DNA of 23,489 nucleotides, taken from contig JBAQCS010000058.1 of assembly GCA_049294415.1 (NCBI GenBank), positions 1 to 23,489 of the forward strand, read 5' to 3'. The notes beneath the pieces are model-generated. The model did not search any database. It worked only from the letters and a program-made list of their open reading frames with translations, and was not told where the DNA came from. The position numbers and the translations under genes were made by a program. This DNA is from JAEZRQ01 sp049294415 (GTDB taxonomy: Bacteria; Patescibacteriota; Patescibacteriia; Patescibacteriales; UBA12465). Shown in pieces: positions 1 through 7,582 of the stretch. How positions within the stretch are numbered: position 1 is the stretch's first letter; the number at the start of each line of letters is the position of its first letter.

Positions 1-273
1 GCTAAAAGTGCTGCTATTATAGTGCCTTCTAGATGTTACGAGAACTCTCCGACAGTTATCTATGAAGCCTACGCTGCTTCAACTCCAGCTATTGCTGCTA
101 ACTTAGGCGGCATCCCAGAACTTATTAATAAATTTGGTGGACTACTATTTAAACCAGATAGCCCAGAAAGTTTACAGCAAGCCATCTCCCAATTTATAAA
201 AAGTGGAACTGAATTAAAAAATATTATTCCAGATCCTAATTACTCACAAAATATTTTAGATAAACTTGCTTAA
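1..273 (+). CDS. Glycosyltransferase family 4, C-terminal fragment (5' end outside window)
   Basis: The frame is open from base 1, so the gene begins before the window; 90 residues are visible and end at TAA 271-273. The visible part matches the C-terminal nucleotide-sugar-binding half of GT-B fold, family GT4 enzymes. An E-x7-E element (visible residues E14 and E22, in ENSPTVIYE) is followed by an AxxxGGIPELI-type stretch and a short GLLFKPDSPESL segment, as in WbaP/PimA-type mannosyl- or glucosyltransferases. The donor and acceptor cannot be read from this part. It is convergent with the minus-strand cluster and shares a terminator with it. The family call is firm; substrate unknown. A GTG at position 22 is in frame but is internal, not the real start. 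Confidence 0.85.
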   Translation, partial: AKSAAIIVPSRCYENSPTVIYEAYAASTPAIAANLGGIPELINKFGGLLFKPDSPESLQQAISQFIKSGTELKNIIPDPNYSQNILDKLA

Positions 274-274
274 G

Positions 275-304
275 AAAAAAGCTATTCCTATGGAATAGCT
301 TTTT
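275..304. terminator. Bidirectional intrinsic terminator between convergent genes
   Basis: A perfect 9-bp stem (280-288 pairing with 292-300, AGCTATTCC/GGAATAGCT) encloses the loop TAT. It is flanked by an A-run on the left (275-280) and a T-run on the right (300-304), so it can terminate transcription from both sides. It lies between the glycosyltransferase stop (273) and the decarboxylase-like stop (308). Confidence 0.85.
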
Positions 305-307
305 AAA

Positions 308-1330
308 TTAACTGTTGAAAGATTGAAGTCCGCTATTAGCTCGCAGTGAGAAGAGTGTTTTTTTCAAGCCATTTTCTAGAGTTACAACCGGCATCCAGCT
401 TAACTCATTACGGGCCAAATAAATATCTGGTAGCAATAACTCACTAATAAATACATTACTAGGCTCATAAACGACTTTAGATGTTGCTCCGGCTTCTTTA
501 ATAATCATATAAGCTAAGTCGCTTAAATTAATACGAACATCCGAACCGATATTAATTGGACCAGCTAATTCTGAACTCATAATTCTAGTCACGGCATCAA
601 TCACATCGTCTATGTAACAGAAAGAAGAAGAAAATCCTTCATCACCATAAACTATCAAGTCACGATTGGAAATTGCCGCATTAATAAAATCTGGAATCAT
701 TTGACCATCATCAAGAGTCATACGTGGCCCATAAGTTCTAAATAATCTGATAATTTTAGTATCTAGTTTAAAAATATCACGATAATTAGCTACTAGGGTC
801 TCGGCAAAACGCTTACCTTCATCATAAGCACTGCGGGGTGATAAGTTATCAACTAAACCTAATTCACTTTCTTTAACTTTATAATCATGGCGGTCTTTTT
901 CATAATTACCATACACTACTGAAGATGAGAAATGTAAAAATTTAGCTTCGTTAGCCACCGCCAAATCTAATAAATTTTTAGTAACGATGGAATTAGCATC
1001 TAAAATAGCTAAACGATTATCTAAAAAATTATTAGGGGACATTGGACAAGCTAAATTATAAACTTCTTGAATACCTTGAAATTTAATCTTAAAGTTATCT
1101 AACTCTGGTAATTCCTCTAAATTAATTGGTTCAGTTAAATTGTGATTAATAAACACAAAGTCGGGACTAGATAATAAATGATCAATGTTTTTTTCTGAAC
1201 CACTAATAAAATTATCAATACAAATAACTTTATTAGTCTTAATAAGTTCATCGCATAAATGAGAGCCAACAAAACCAGCTCCACCAGCCACTAAAACATT
1301 CTTCTTATCAAAAATTACTTTTTTTGCCAT
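308..1330 (-). CDS. NAD-dependent sugar epimerase/dehydratase, UDP-glucuronate decarboxylase-like
   Basis: This is a 340-residue extended short-chain dehydrogenase/reductase. The Rossmann signature GGAGFVG is at residues 16-22, the catalytic serine run SSS at 135-137 before VVYG, and the YxxxK pair is Y169 and K173 in YDEGKR. YDEGKR and the CPMSP segment near residues 95-99 resemble UDP-glucuronate decarboxylases (UDP-xylose synthases) more than UDP-glucose 4-epimerases. It would act in the cytoplasm making a nucleotide sugar for surface glycans. It starts 6 bases after the subtilase gene and is the last gene of the long minus-strand cluster, ending at the 275-304 terminator. The start is the first ATG, 15 residues before the Rossmann motif, with no Shine-Dalgarno. 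A related nucleotide-sugar epimerase is the main alternative. Confidence 0.8.
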   Translation of the reverse strand: MAKKVIFDKKNVLVAGGAGFVGSHLCDELIKTNKVICIDNFISGSEKNIDHLLSSPDFVFINHNLTEPINLEELPELDNFKIKFQGIQEVYNLACPMSPNNFLDNRLAILDANSIVTKNLLDLAVANEAKFLHFSSSVVYGNYEKDRHDYKVKESELGLVDNLSPRSAYDEGKRFAETLVANYRDIFKLDTKIIRLFRTYGPRMTLDDGQMIPDFINAAISNRDLIVYGDEGFSSSFCYIDDVIDAVTRIMSSELAGPINIGSDVRINLSDLAYMIIKEAGATSKVVYEPSNVFISELLLPDIYLARNELSWMPVVTLENGLKKTLFSLRANSGLQSFNS

Positions 1331-1336
1331 ATTATT

Positions 1337-3364
1337 TTAATTATTAAATTTTAATAAAGAAACGCTAACGCCGCCAGTAAAAGATTCATCGTAAGCATAA
1401 AAAGAATCAACTAAAGCACCATCACCGCTAAAAACTCGAACATGAGGAGTGGCCCCAGCCGCTGCTCCAGTAATTATTTCCGAAATACCATCATTACTTA
1501 AATCGCCAGCCGAAATTTTAACACCACCATGCCAATTTTCATTATAAGCTAAAAATTGTTTTTTTAATTTACCTTTATTGTCAAAAATTTTAATTTGAGA
1601 ACTAAAATCACTAGCTGGAGCCGTAATAATACTTTGTTTGTGGCCATCTTTACGACCATAGAGTCCGGCAATAGCAATGTTTACTCCTCCTTTATAATTA
1701 GCTGGATAAGCTAAAAAGGATCCTTGTAATCTAGCTTGATTATTGTAAATCTTAATAAATGGAGGACGATTTAGACCGGCCCCTACTATTAATTCATTAA
1801 CACCATTACTATCAATATCACCAATAGCAATATTTAAACCACCACGTGATTTACTATCATCGGCAAAGAATTGGCGTAATAATCTACCTTCACCATTAAA
1901 AATTTTAACATGCGGTCCGCCGCTTGGACCAGGGGCTACAATAATATCAGCTATCCCGTCACCACTAAAATCGCCAACGGCTAATCTCACGCCGCCTTTA
2001 AAAGTTTTACTATAGGCTAACCATTCTTTTAATTTTTTGCCTTCTTTATTGTAAATGCGTATCATTGGTTCACCACCTTTTTCAGAAGCTAAAATAATTT
2101 CACTTTCACCATCGCCATTAACATCACCACTGGCGATATTGAAACCATTTTTCATGTCATCAACTGATAACTCTTTAAACACTAAACCAGATGAACCAGT
2201 AATTTTAAGTTTATTAGATTGGGTGGCTGGAGCAATTAAAATTCTATTAGTATATTCATACATTCTATCGCGAGCCATGTTTACTGCTCGATTAGCATTA
2301 ACACGACCATGTCCGAGCTGTCCTAAATAGGTAGGATTAAGCAAACTAATATTATCAGCCGAACCAAGCACCAAATTAACAATATCATTACGGCTTAAAT
2401 TAGGATTTACTTGAGCAACCAGCGCCATCACACCAGTTACAACTGGAGCGGCCATACTAGTTCCTGACCAATAGCCATCATAACTTCTGTCTAGATATTG
2501 AGGATTGCCACCGTAAGTAATAGTATTAAAAAAACTAATGCCTGGGGCTGTAATGTCTACGCATTTAGAACCATAAATAGAAAAAGAGGCTTTCTGATCA
2601 AGAGCATCAGTCGCTGCCACACCGACTACCATATTCTCTCCATTAGTACCATCTAAACAAGCTGGATAAATTGGTTTTTTAGTAGTATCAGTATTACCAT
2701 TAACCTGATCGTTACCAGCCGCAGCTACCACAATAACTCCTGCCCGATAAGCACGAGCAATAGCTCCCTGCAAAGATTCACTATAACTAAAAGTTACAAA
2801 GCTTAAATTAATAATATCAGCCCCATTAGCTACTGCATAATCAATCGCCCGAACCACTGAACTAATTTTACCTTCGCCCTTATCATTTAAAATTCTCAGC
2901 GGCATGATTTTAGTTTTCCAAACCACACCGGTTACACCTTGATTATTATTACCCTCGGCGCCAATAATACCAGCGACCATAGTGCCATGAGAAATGCCAT
3001 TTTCTGTCCAACCTTCTTCGAACTTAGGTTTAGGATCAGGAGTATTATTAATAAAATCCCAACCATTTATATCGTCAGAAAAACCATTTTTATCATCATC
3101 AATATTATTACCAGCAATCTCTTTAGTATTTTTCCAAATATTATTTTTTAAATCAGGATTATCAATATCTACTCCGGAATCAATTACGGCTACGGTAATG
3201 TCAGAAGCATCTTTAATTTTAGTCCAAGCCGAATCAGCCTCAATTCTTGGTAAATACCATTGTTTAGGATAATTTGGGTCATTAGGAACAAGACCGGCTT
3301 CAGCTGGCAAGACTAAAACAAGCAATAATGCGACTATTAAAAAAGATGTTATTCTGTTTCTCAT
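1337..3364 (-). CDS. Secreted subtilisin-like (S8) serine protease with C-terminal six-bladed FG-GAP-type propeller
   Basis: The protein has 675 residues. A signal peptide (about 1-23, hydrophobic core FLIVALLLVLVL, ending AEA-G) targets it for export. The S8 catalytic domain spans about 30-365 with all key residues: D62 (VIDSGVD), H126 (SHGTMVAG), S303 (SGTSMAAP) and the likely oxyanion N218 (AAAGND). The sequence reaches the usual mature-enzyme start (PNDPNYPKQWYL) right after the signal peptide, so there is no room for an I9 inhibitory prodomain. Residues about 372-675 form roughly 51-residue FG-GAP/VCBS-like repeats with DxNxDG-type calcium-binding loops. It starts at the only early ATG, 21 bases after the GT4 gene, and is followed 6 bases on by the decarboxylase-like gene. 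Probable role: extracellular or cell-surface proteolysis; substrate unknown. Confidence 0.9.
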   Translation of the reverse strand: MRNRITSFLIVALLLVLVLPAEAGLVPNDPNYPKQWYLPRIEADSAWTKIKDASDITVAVIDSGVDIDNPDLKNNIWKNTKEIAGNNIDDDKNGFSDDINGWDFINNTPDPKPKFEEGWTENGISHGTMVAGIIGAEGNNNQGVTGVVWKTKIMPLRILNDKGEGKISSVVRAIDYAVANGADIINLSFVTFSYSESLQGAIARAYRAGVIVVAAAGNDQVNGNTDTTKKPIYPACLDGTNGENMVVGVAATDALDQKASFSIYGSKCVDITAPGISFFNTITYGGNPQYLDRSYDGYWSGTSMAAPVVTGVMALVAQVNPNLSRNDIVNLVLGSADNISLLNPTYLGQLGHGRVNANRAVNMARDRMYEYTNRILIAPATQSNKLKITGSSGLVFKELSVDDMKNGFNIASGDVNGDGESEIILASEKGGEPMIRIYNKEGKKLKEWLAYSKTFKGGVRLAVGDFSGDGIADIIVAPGPSGGPHVKIFNGEGRLLRQFFADDSKSRGGLNIAIGDIDSNGVNELIVGAGLNRPPFIKIYNNQARLQGSFLAYPANYKGGVNIAIAGLYGRKDGHKQSIITAPASDFSSQIKIFDNKGKLKKQFLAYNENWHGGVKISAGDLSNDGISEIITGAAAGATPHVRVFSGDGALVDSFYAYDESFTGGVSVSLLKFNN
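1340..2146 (-). repeat. Six-unit protein-coding repeat array (propeller blades of the S8 protease)
   Basis: Residues 407-675 carry five full units beginning at about 407 (NGFN), 457 (GGVR), 508 (GGLN), 559 (GGVN) and 613 (GGVK), plus a truncated sixth at 664 (GGVSVSLLKFNN). Each unit reads GGxxIAxGDxxxDGxxEII, then IKIFN, then FxAY. D-x-N/D-x-D/N-G metal-loop residues are visible at D414-D418, D465-D469, D516-N520 and D621-D625; the fourth unit has lost them. Residues 372-406 supply the missing strands of the sixth blade, so the ring probably closes by N/C-terminal complementation. Confidence 0.75.
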
Positions 3365-3385
3365 AACATCTTTATAATAACATAT

Positions 3386-4600
3386 TTAACGTTTATTTTC
3401 TAACACTTCCATAGTCTGTTTAGCACACTCTAACCAGCTAAATTTTTTGGCTTGTTCCAGTCCTTTTTTAGCTAATTCTTTTCGAAGAGTTGAGTCAGTA
3501 GTAATTTTAGCCATTGCCTCAGCAATAGACTTTTTATCATTGTAATCAAAGTATAAAACTGAATCACCAGCAATTTCATGAATAACAGGTAGATCAGAAG
3601 CTGCTGTTGGAATACCACAAGCTAAAGCCTGTAGAACTGGTATACCAAAACCTTCATGACGAGTTGGAAAAATAAAGGCGCTAGCACTTTTAAAAATATA
3701 AGGTAAATCAACTTCCTCTACCCAACCAGGCATAATTACATCACGGCCTAAATCAAATTCTTCAATGGAATATTTTACTTCGTCATAACCATAACTAGCA
3801 TTACCAATTAAGACTAATTTTTCTTTAATGGCCGGATATTCACTACGAATAATAGATAAGGCTTCGATTAAATATGGGGTATTTTTCTTACGTTCTAACC
3901 TGCCAACATAAAGAAAATATGGCTGATGCAAATCATATCTCTGTAACACCTCTTCAGCTTTTTTACTGTCACTAATTTCATTAAATAAGTCACCGGGATA
4001 ACCATTATACACCACTTTAATTTTTGATTCTTTAGTTTTAGAATAATAACTTAATATTTCTTGCTTAGTAAAATTAGAAACAGTAATTATTTGTGAAGCA
4101 TGGCGCAAAGCAAATTCGGTTGACCATTTTAAATAATCTAAAGAATTACCGTCATGACGACCAAACGTAATTAATTTGATTAAAAAACGAGCAATACGAC
4201 GCTTGGATTTAGTGCTAGCCTTTGGAGATTCGCTACGATAAACAGAGCTTTCTCTAACAAAAGCAATATCATGAATAGTATTAATAGTGCGACGTGGATG
4301 GATTAGCGGAATACCATGAGCTGGTACAAATAAAACATCAGGAGCACGCCACAACATCTCCCAAGACAAACGACCTAAAGTCCAAAAAATATTCAAAGGC
4401 CAATTAAGAACTTGAAAAGAAAAATTAGAGTTATGTTTGATAGTAGATAGTAGCTCCTCTGAAATTGGTCTATCTAAATATAATTTATATTTATTAACTG
4501 TATCAATTTCGGCTAAATTTTTAATTAAATAAAAAGAGTACCACTCTGTACCGGTCTTTTTTTTTAAATTAGCACGTGACGCATCTATCCCAATAACCAT
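3386..4600 (-). CDS. Glycosyltransferase family 4
   Basis: This 404-residue GT-B enzyme has a complete two-domain layout. The N-terminal acceptor domain opens MVIGIDASRA, with the glycine-containing KKKTGTEWY segment at 14-21. The C-terminal donor domain carries YVGRLERKKN (231-240), PGWVEEVDLPYIF (291-303), FPTRHEGFGIPVLQALACG (311-329) and a SDLPVIHEIAG stretch (335-345). In the E-x7-E element the first glutamate is E316 but the second position is Q324. Likely role: transfer of a sugar from a nucleotide-sugar donor during surface polysaccharide or glycoprotein synthesis at the inner face of the membrane. It begins 3 bases after the stop of the second mreB and precedes the secreted protease, so all three are probably co-transcribed. 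No membrane segment is evident. Donor and acceptor are not identifiable. Confidence 0.88.
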   Translation of the reverse strand: MVIGIDASRANLKKKTGTEWYSFYLIKNLAEIDTVNKYKLYLDRPISEELLSTIKHNSNFSFQVLNWPLNIFWTLGRLSWEMLWRAPDVLFVPAHGIPLIHPRRTINTIHDIAFVRESSVYRSESPKASTKSKRRIARFLIKLITFGRHDGNSLDYLKWSTEFALRHASQIITVSNFTKQEILSYYSKTKESKIKVVYNGYPGDLFNEISDSKKAEEVLQRYDLHQPYFLYVGRLERKKNTPYLIEALSIIRSEYPAIKEKLVLIGNASYGYDEVKYSIEEFDLGRDVIMPGWVEEVDLPYIFKSASAFIFPTRHEGFGIPVLQALACGIPTAASDLPVIHEIAGDSVLYFDYNDKKSIAEAMAKITTDSTLRKELAKKGLEQAKKFSWLECAKQTMEVLENKR

Positions 4601-4603
4601 ATA

Positions 4604-5611
4604 TTATTTGGTAGCTAAAATACTACGCTTGTAAGAATCAAGATTATCTAAAGCGATACCTGTGCCTTTAGCTACACATAACAGTGCATCGTCAGCTACG
4701 TAAGCCGAAACGCCAGTAGCACGAGCCACTAATTGATCGATATTGCGAAGTAGAGCGCTGCCACCAGTAAGTACTATACCTTTATCCATGATGTCAGCTG
4801 CTAGTTCTGGAGGAGTAATTTGTAAAACTCTTTTAGCTGCTGAAATAATAGCTTCTAATTCACTTTGAATAGCTTCAGTTACGTCGTCGGATGAAACGGT
4901 AATACTGCGAGGAAGGCCTGTAACAATATCTCTACCGCGAATTTCCATATATAATTTATCTTCCATAAACAGCGCGGAACCAATATTAATTTTGATTTCT
5001 TCGGCTGTTCTTTCACCAATTGCTAAATTATATTTTTTACGAATAAACTCTAAAATAGCAGCATCAAATTTATTACCACCAACTCTAACTGAAGTGGAGG
5101 CTACGATACCACCCAAAGAGATAACAGCCATTTCAGCTGTTCCTCCGCCAATATCAATTACCATGTGACCAGTCGCTGAACCAATCGGGATATCAGCTCC
5201 AATCGCAGCGGCCACCGGCTCTTTAATAATATAAGCGGCTTTAGCACCAGCTGAAATAGTAGCCTCAATTACAGCTCGGCGTTCAGTTGAAGAGATACCA
5301 GCTGGAACCGCAACCATAACTTCTGGTCTAAAAAAACGAATGCCACCTAAACTCTTATTAATGAAATAACGAATCATGGCTTCAGTGGTGCGATAATCAG
5401 CAATTACCCCGTCTTTCAAGGGGCGAGCCGCAATAATAGTATCAGGTGTTCGGCCCAACATGTCTTTAGCCTCATTACCAATGGCTAAAATCTTATTATC
5501 ATCAATAGAAATAGCTACGACTGAAGGCTCATTAATCACAATCCCACGCTTTGGTAAATAGACCAAAGTATAGGTTGTTCCCAAATCAATACCTATTCTT
5601 TTTATAAACAT
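4604..5611 (-). CDS. Second, divergent MreB/Mbl-like actin homologue
   Basis: This 335-residue actin-fold ATPase of the MreB family has phosphate-1 loop DLGTTYT (9-15), conserved E131 in IIKEPVAAAIGA, phosphate-2 loop DIGGGTAE (153-160) and adenosine motif TGGSALLR (282-289). It is clearly paralogous to the mreB at 9990-11033 but differs. It starts MFIKRIGIDLG with no N-terminal amphipathic extension, has TAE where the paralogue has TTE in phosphate-2, and GGSALLR for GGGALLR. MreB proteins form membrane-associated filaments that guide wall synthesis; this copy probably forms a second filament or co-polymer. It is separated from mreBCD by five genes, preceded by a response regulator and its own probable promoter, and followed 3 bases on by a GT4 enzyme. 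The family call is firm; the specialised role is inferred. Confidence 0.9.
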   Translation of the reverse strand: MFIKRIGIDLGTTYTLVYLPKRGIVINEPSVVAISIDDNKILAIGNEAKDMLGRTPDTIIAARPLKDGVIADYRTTEAMIRYFINKSLGGIRFFRPEVMVAVPAGISSTERRAVIEATISAGAKAAYIIKEPVAAAIGADIPIGSATGHMVIDIGGGTAEMAVISLGGIVASTSVRVGGNKFDAAILEFIRKKYNLAIGERTAEEIKINIGSALFMEDKLYMEIRGRDIVTGLPRSITVSSDDVTEAIQSELEAIISAAKRVLQITPPELAADIMDKGIVLTGGSALLRNIDQLVARATGVSAYVADDALLCVAKGTGIALDNLDSYKRSILATK

Positions 5612-5688
5612 ATCCTAAAAATTTGACAAAAATTACTAAAAAAATAATCCAGCCTAATTACATTAAACTAATATTAACTAACCCTATT

Positions 5689-5716
5689 ATCTTAGCACCA
5701 AGCCGACTTTAGTCAA
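5689..5716 (-). promoter_or_regulatory. Probable internal promoter for the second mreB and downstream genes
   Basis: On the minus strand TTGACT (5711-5716) is followed after 16 bases by TAAGAT (5689-5694), preceded by TGC, giving an extended -10. The -35 box overlaps the response regulator's TAA codon. An alternative -10, GATAAT, sits at a 19-base spacing. The predicted transcript would have a leader of about 70 bases before ATG 5611, the longest leader within this otherwise tightly packed cluster. Confidence 0.5.
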
Positions 5717-6155
5717 CCAGCACAGCTCCGCCATCATCATCCCAGCCATCATCCGTATCTTCACCCATGCGCTCTTGATTAGCCATGATTTTCTTAACTT
5801 TCTCAGCAAATTCATAAGCATCGAAGTCTTCTTTAGGGAAAAAATAATCAGCTCCCATTTCTAAACTGCGACTGCGACTATCTTCATCTGAAATATCAGA
5901 AAAAACGAAAATAGGTAAATCAGCCATTTCACTGTCATCTTTAATTTTTTTGATGATTTCAAAACCATCTAGTTTTGGCAAAATAACATCTAAAATTAAA
6001 TAATCAGGCGCAAAGTCTTCGATGTTTTCCATTACTTCATCAATTTCTTCGTCACCCTCACTAGTCATTACTTCTAAGCCTTCAGCACTAAAACTAGCCT
6101 CTAGGCTATAAAGGATGTTTGAATCATCCTCGATGATAAAAATCTTTTTATCCAT
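5709..6155 (-). CDS. Stand-alone response regulator receiver domain with acidic C-terminal tail
   Basis: This 148-residue CheY-like protein has acidic pocket residues D10 and D11, phospho-acceptor D56 in YLILDVILPKLDGFE, switch-type S86 in FVFSDISD, and conserved K108 in FFPKED. The receiver fold ends near residue 126. What follows is a short tail (131-148) rich in Asp/Glu with a tryptophan (GWDDDGGAVLVD) and no DNA-binding or enzymatic output domain. It would therefore act by protein-protein contact. No histidine kinase is present in the window. It starts 4 bases after rfbB and ends 97 bases before the second mreB, suggesting a link to envelope or shape control, which is inference. The receiver identity is certain from the residues; partner and output are unknown. 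Confidence 0.9.
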   Translation of the reverse strand: MDKKIFIIEDDSNILYSLEASFSAEGLEVMTSEGDEEIDEVMENIEDFAPDYLILDVILPKLDGFEIIKKIKDDSEMADLPIFVFSDISDEDSRSRSLEMGADYFFPKEDFDAYEFAEKVKKIMANQERMGEDTDDGWDDDGGAVLVD

Positions 6156-6159
6156 AATT

Positions 6160-7125
6160 TTATTTTTTTATTTTTTCCCACCAATTTTTATTATTTTTAT
6201 ACCAATTAACTGTTGAAGCTAAACCGTCCTCAAAAGAAATAAGCGGCTCAAAACCTAAGTCTTGTTTAGTTTTTGAAAAATCAATCGCATATCTTAAATC
6301 ATGCCCCGGACGATCTGTTACGTAGTCAATCATTTCTTCCCCGCGACCCATTAAAGCTAAGATATCGCGAGTAATTTCTAAATTACTGCGCTCACTATTT
6401 CCACCTAAACAATAAGTTTCTCCAATCTTACCTTTTTTTAAGATTAAATCCAAGCCCCTATTATGGTCATCAACATGGATCCAATCTCTAATGTTTTGCC
6501 CCTCACCATAAACAGTTACTTTCTTCCCTGTCATTAAATTAGTAATAAACAAAGGGATTAGTTTTTCTGGGTATTGATAAGGTCCGTAATTATTAGAACA
6601 ATTAGAAATAGTAACAGGTAATCCGTAAGTATGATAGTAAGCTCTTACTAAATGATCAGAGGCGGCTTTAGAGGCGCTATAAGGAGAACGAGGGTCATAA
6701 GGTGTATTCTCACTAAATTTAGGAGAGTCAAATGACAGGGCGCCAAAAACTTCATCAGTAGAAACATGATGAAAGCGTTTTAAGCCATTATTTTTAGCAG
6801 CTTCTAGTAAGACACGAGTTCCCTCCACATTAGTCTTAATAAAATCGGCACTATTTAAAATAGAACGATCAACATGGCTCTCGGCCGCAAAATGAACTAT
6901 CACATCAACCTCTGGCACAATTTGACCCACTAAATTAGCGTCACAAATATTACCATGGACGAATTGATAATTAGGGTAACCTTCTACAGCTGACAAATTA
7001 TCTAAATTGCCAGCGTAAGTTAAAGCATCTAAATTAATAATATAATCATCAGGATGATTTTCTAACCAATAGTGAATAAAATTGGAACCAATAAAACCAG
7101 CTCCGCCAGTAACAAGTAACTTCAT
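6160..7125 (-). CDS. rfbB: dTDP-glucose 4,6-dehydratase
   Basis: RfbB/RmlB converts dTDP-D-glucose to dTDP-4-keto-6-deoxyglucose, the second step of dTDP-rhamnose synthesis and the branch point to other deoxysugars. The 321-residue protein has the NAD-binding GGAGFIGS (7-14), the substrate-orienting FAAESHVDRS (79-88), the catalytic T123-D124-E125 in VSTDEVFG, and Y149/K153 in YSASK. The EKLIPLFI and GEGQNIRDWIHVDD segments are also typical. This combination separates it from 4-epimerases and from the decarboxylase-like enzyme at 308-1330. It starts 2 bases after the RmlC-like cupin. The upstream enzyme RmlA and the reductase RmlD are not in this window. The start ATG lies 6 residues before the Rossmann motif. 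Confidence 0.95.
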   Translation of the reverse strand: MKLLVTGGAGFIGSNFIHYWLENHPDDYIINLDALTYAGNLDNLSAVEGYPNYQFVHGNICDANLVGQIVPEVDVIVHFAAESHVDRSILNSADFIKTNVEGTRVLLEAAKNNGLKRFHHVSTDEVFGALSFDSPKFSENTPYDPRSPYSASKAASDHLVRAYYHTYGLPVTISNCSNNYGPYQYPEKLIPLFITNLMTGKKVTVYGEGQNIRDWIHVDDHNRGLDLILKKGKIGETYCLGGNSERSNLEITRDILALMGRGEEMIDYVTDRPGHDLRYAIDFSKTKQDLGFEPLISFEDGLASTVNWYKNNKNWWEKIKK

Positions 7126-7127
7126 AA

Positions 7128-7580
7128 TTAATCTATTTTATAAGGAGAATTTTCTACTCCTTCCCAACGAATTTCATCAATCTCGTCAGTTTTAGCAATA
7201 CCTTTATATAATTTATCTGGCAAGTTAATAGATAACGCTGCCTCAACAGAAATGCACTTATAACCATGGACCACACCTGGCGGTACAGTTACAGAACAAG
7301 GATGACTGACGCCAACTACTAATTCTAATTTTTCACCCTTAGTAGTTGATTCCTCACGTCTATCCCACAAATATAACATAAATTCTCCAGGACCAGGAAA
7401 AATGAAATAATCAGTTTGATAAGCATGTTCATGGGGACCACGAGCAATACCAGGATTAGTTAAACTAATATAAGCCATCGCTGGAGTTAAATCAACTTCA
7501 TCGCGACGATAAGCTTCCATTAGAAAACCTCTATTATCTTCGTACTTTTTTAATTCGGAAATTATAACACCATTTATCAT
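7128..7580 (-). CDS. Short RmlC-like dTDP-sugar 3,5-epimerase/cupin
   Basis: This 150-residue cupin is related to dTDP-4-dehydrorhamnose 3,5-epimerase, which acts on the RfbB product. Visible family marks are DNRGFLMEAYR (15-25), RGPHEH (47-52) with H50 and H52, YLWDRRE (70-76), and VPPGVVHGY (99-107) with H105. It is about 30 residues shorter than classical RmlC and has RGPHEHAYQTD where classical enzymes have an RG-LH-Q-type motif. It fits the short RmlC-like family seen in archaea and candidate phyla. It could be an epimerase, a ketoisomerase or a structural cupin. It is sandwiched between the PfkB kinase (2-base gap) and rfbB (2-base gap), supporting a role in the same dTDP-sugar pathway. 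Confidence 0.75.
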   Translation of the reverse strand: MINGVIISELKKYEDNRGFLMEAYRRDEVDLTPAMAYISLTNPGIARGPHEHAYQTDYFIFPGPGEFMLYLWDRREESTTKGEKLELVVGVSHPCSVTVPPGVVHGYKCISVEAALSINLPDKLYKGIAKTDEIDEIRWEGVENSPYKID

Positions 7581-7582
7581 AT

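Noticed and set aside
1996..3272. Several open frames on the plus strand opposite the S8 protease gene (for example 2055-2330 and 2994-3272).
   Set aside because: They lie entirely antisense to a well-supported gene with intact catalytic motifs, have low-complexity Ser/Ile-rich translations and no promoter or ribosome-binding site.
5622..5627. A perfect TTGACA on the plus strand between the second mreB and the regulator gene.
   Set aside because: There is no matching -10 at the right spacing and no plus-strand gene downstream.
5630..5665. Possible attenuator before the second mreB: a TAAT/ATTA pairing followed by a T-run on the minus strand.
   Set aside because: The stem is only about four A/T pairs, too weak to call a terminator or riboswitch.
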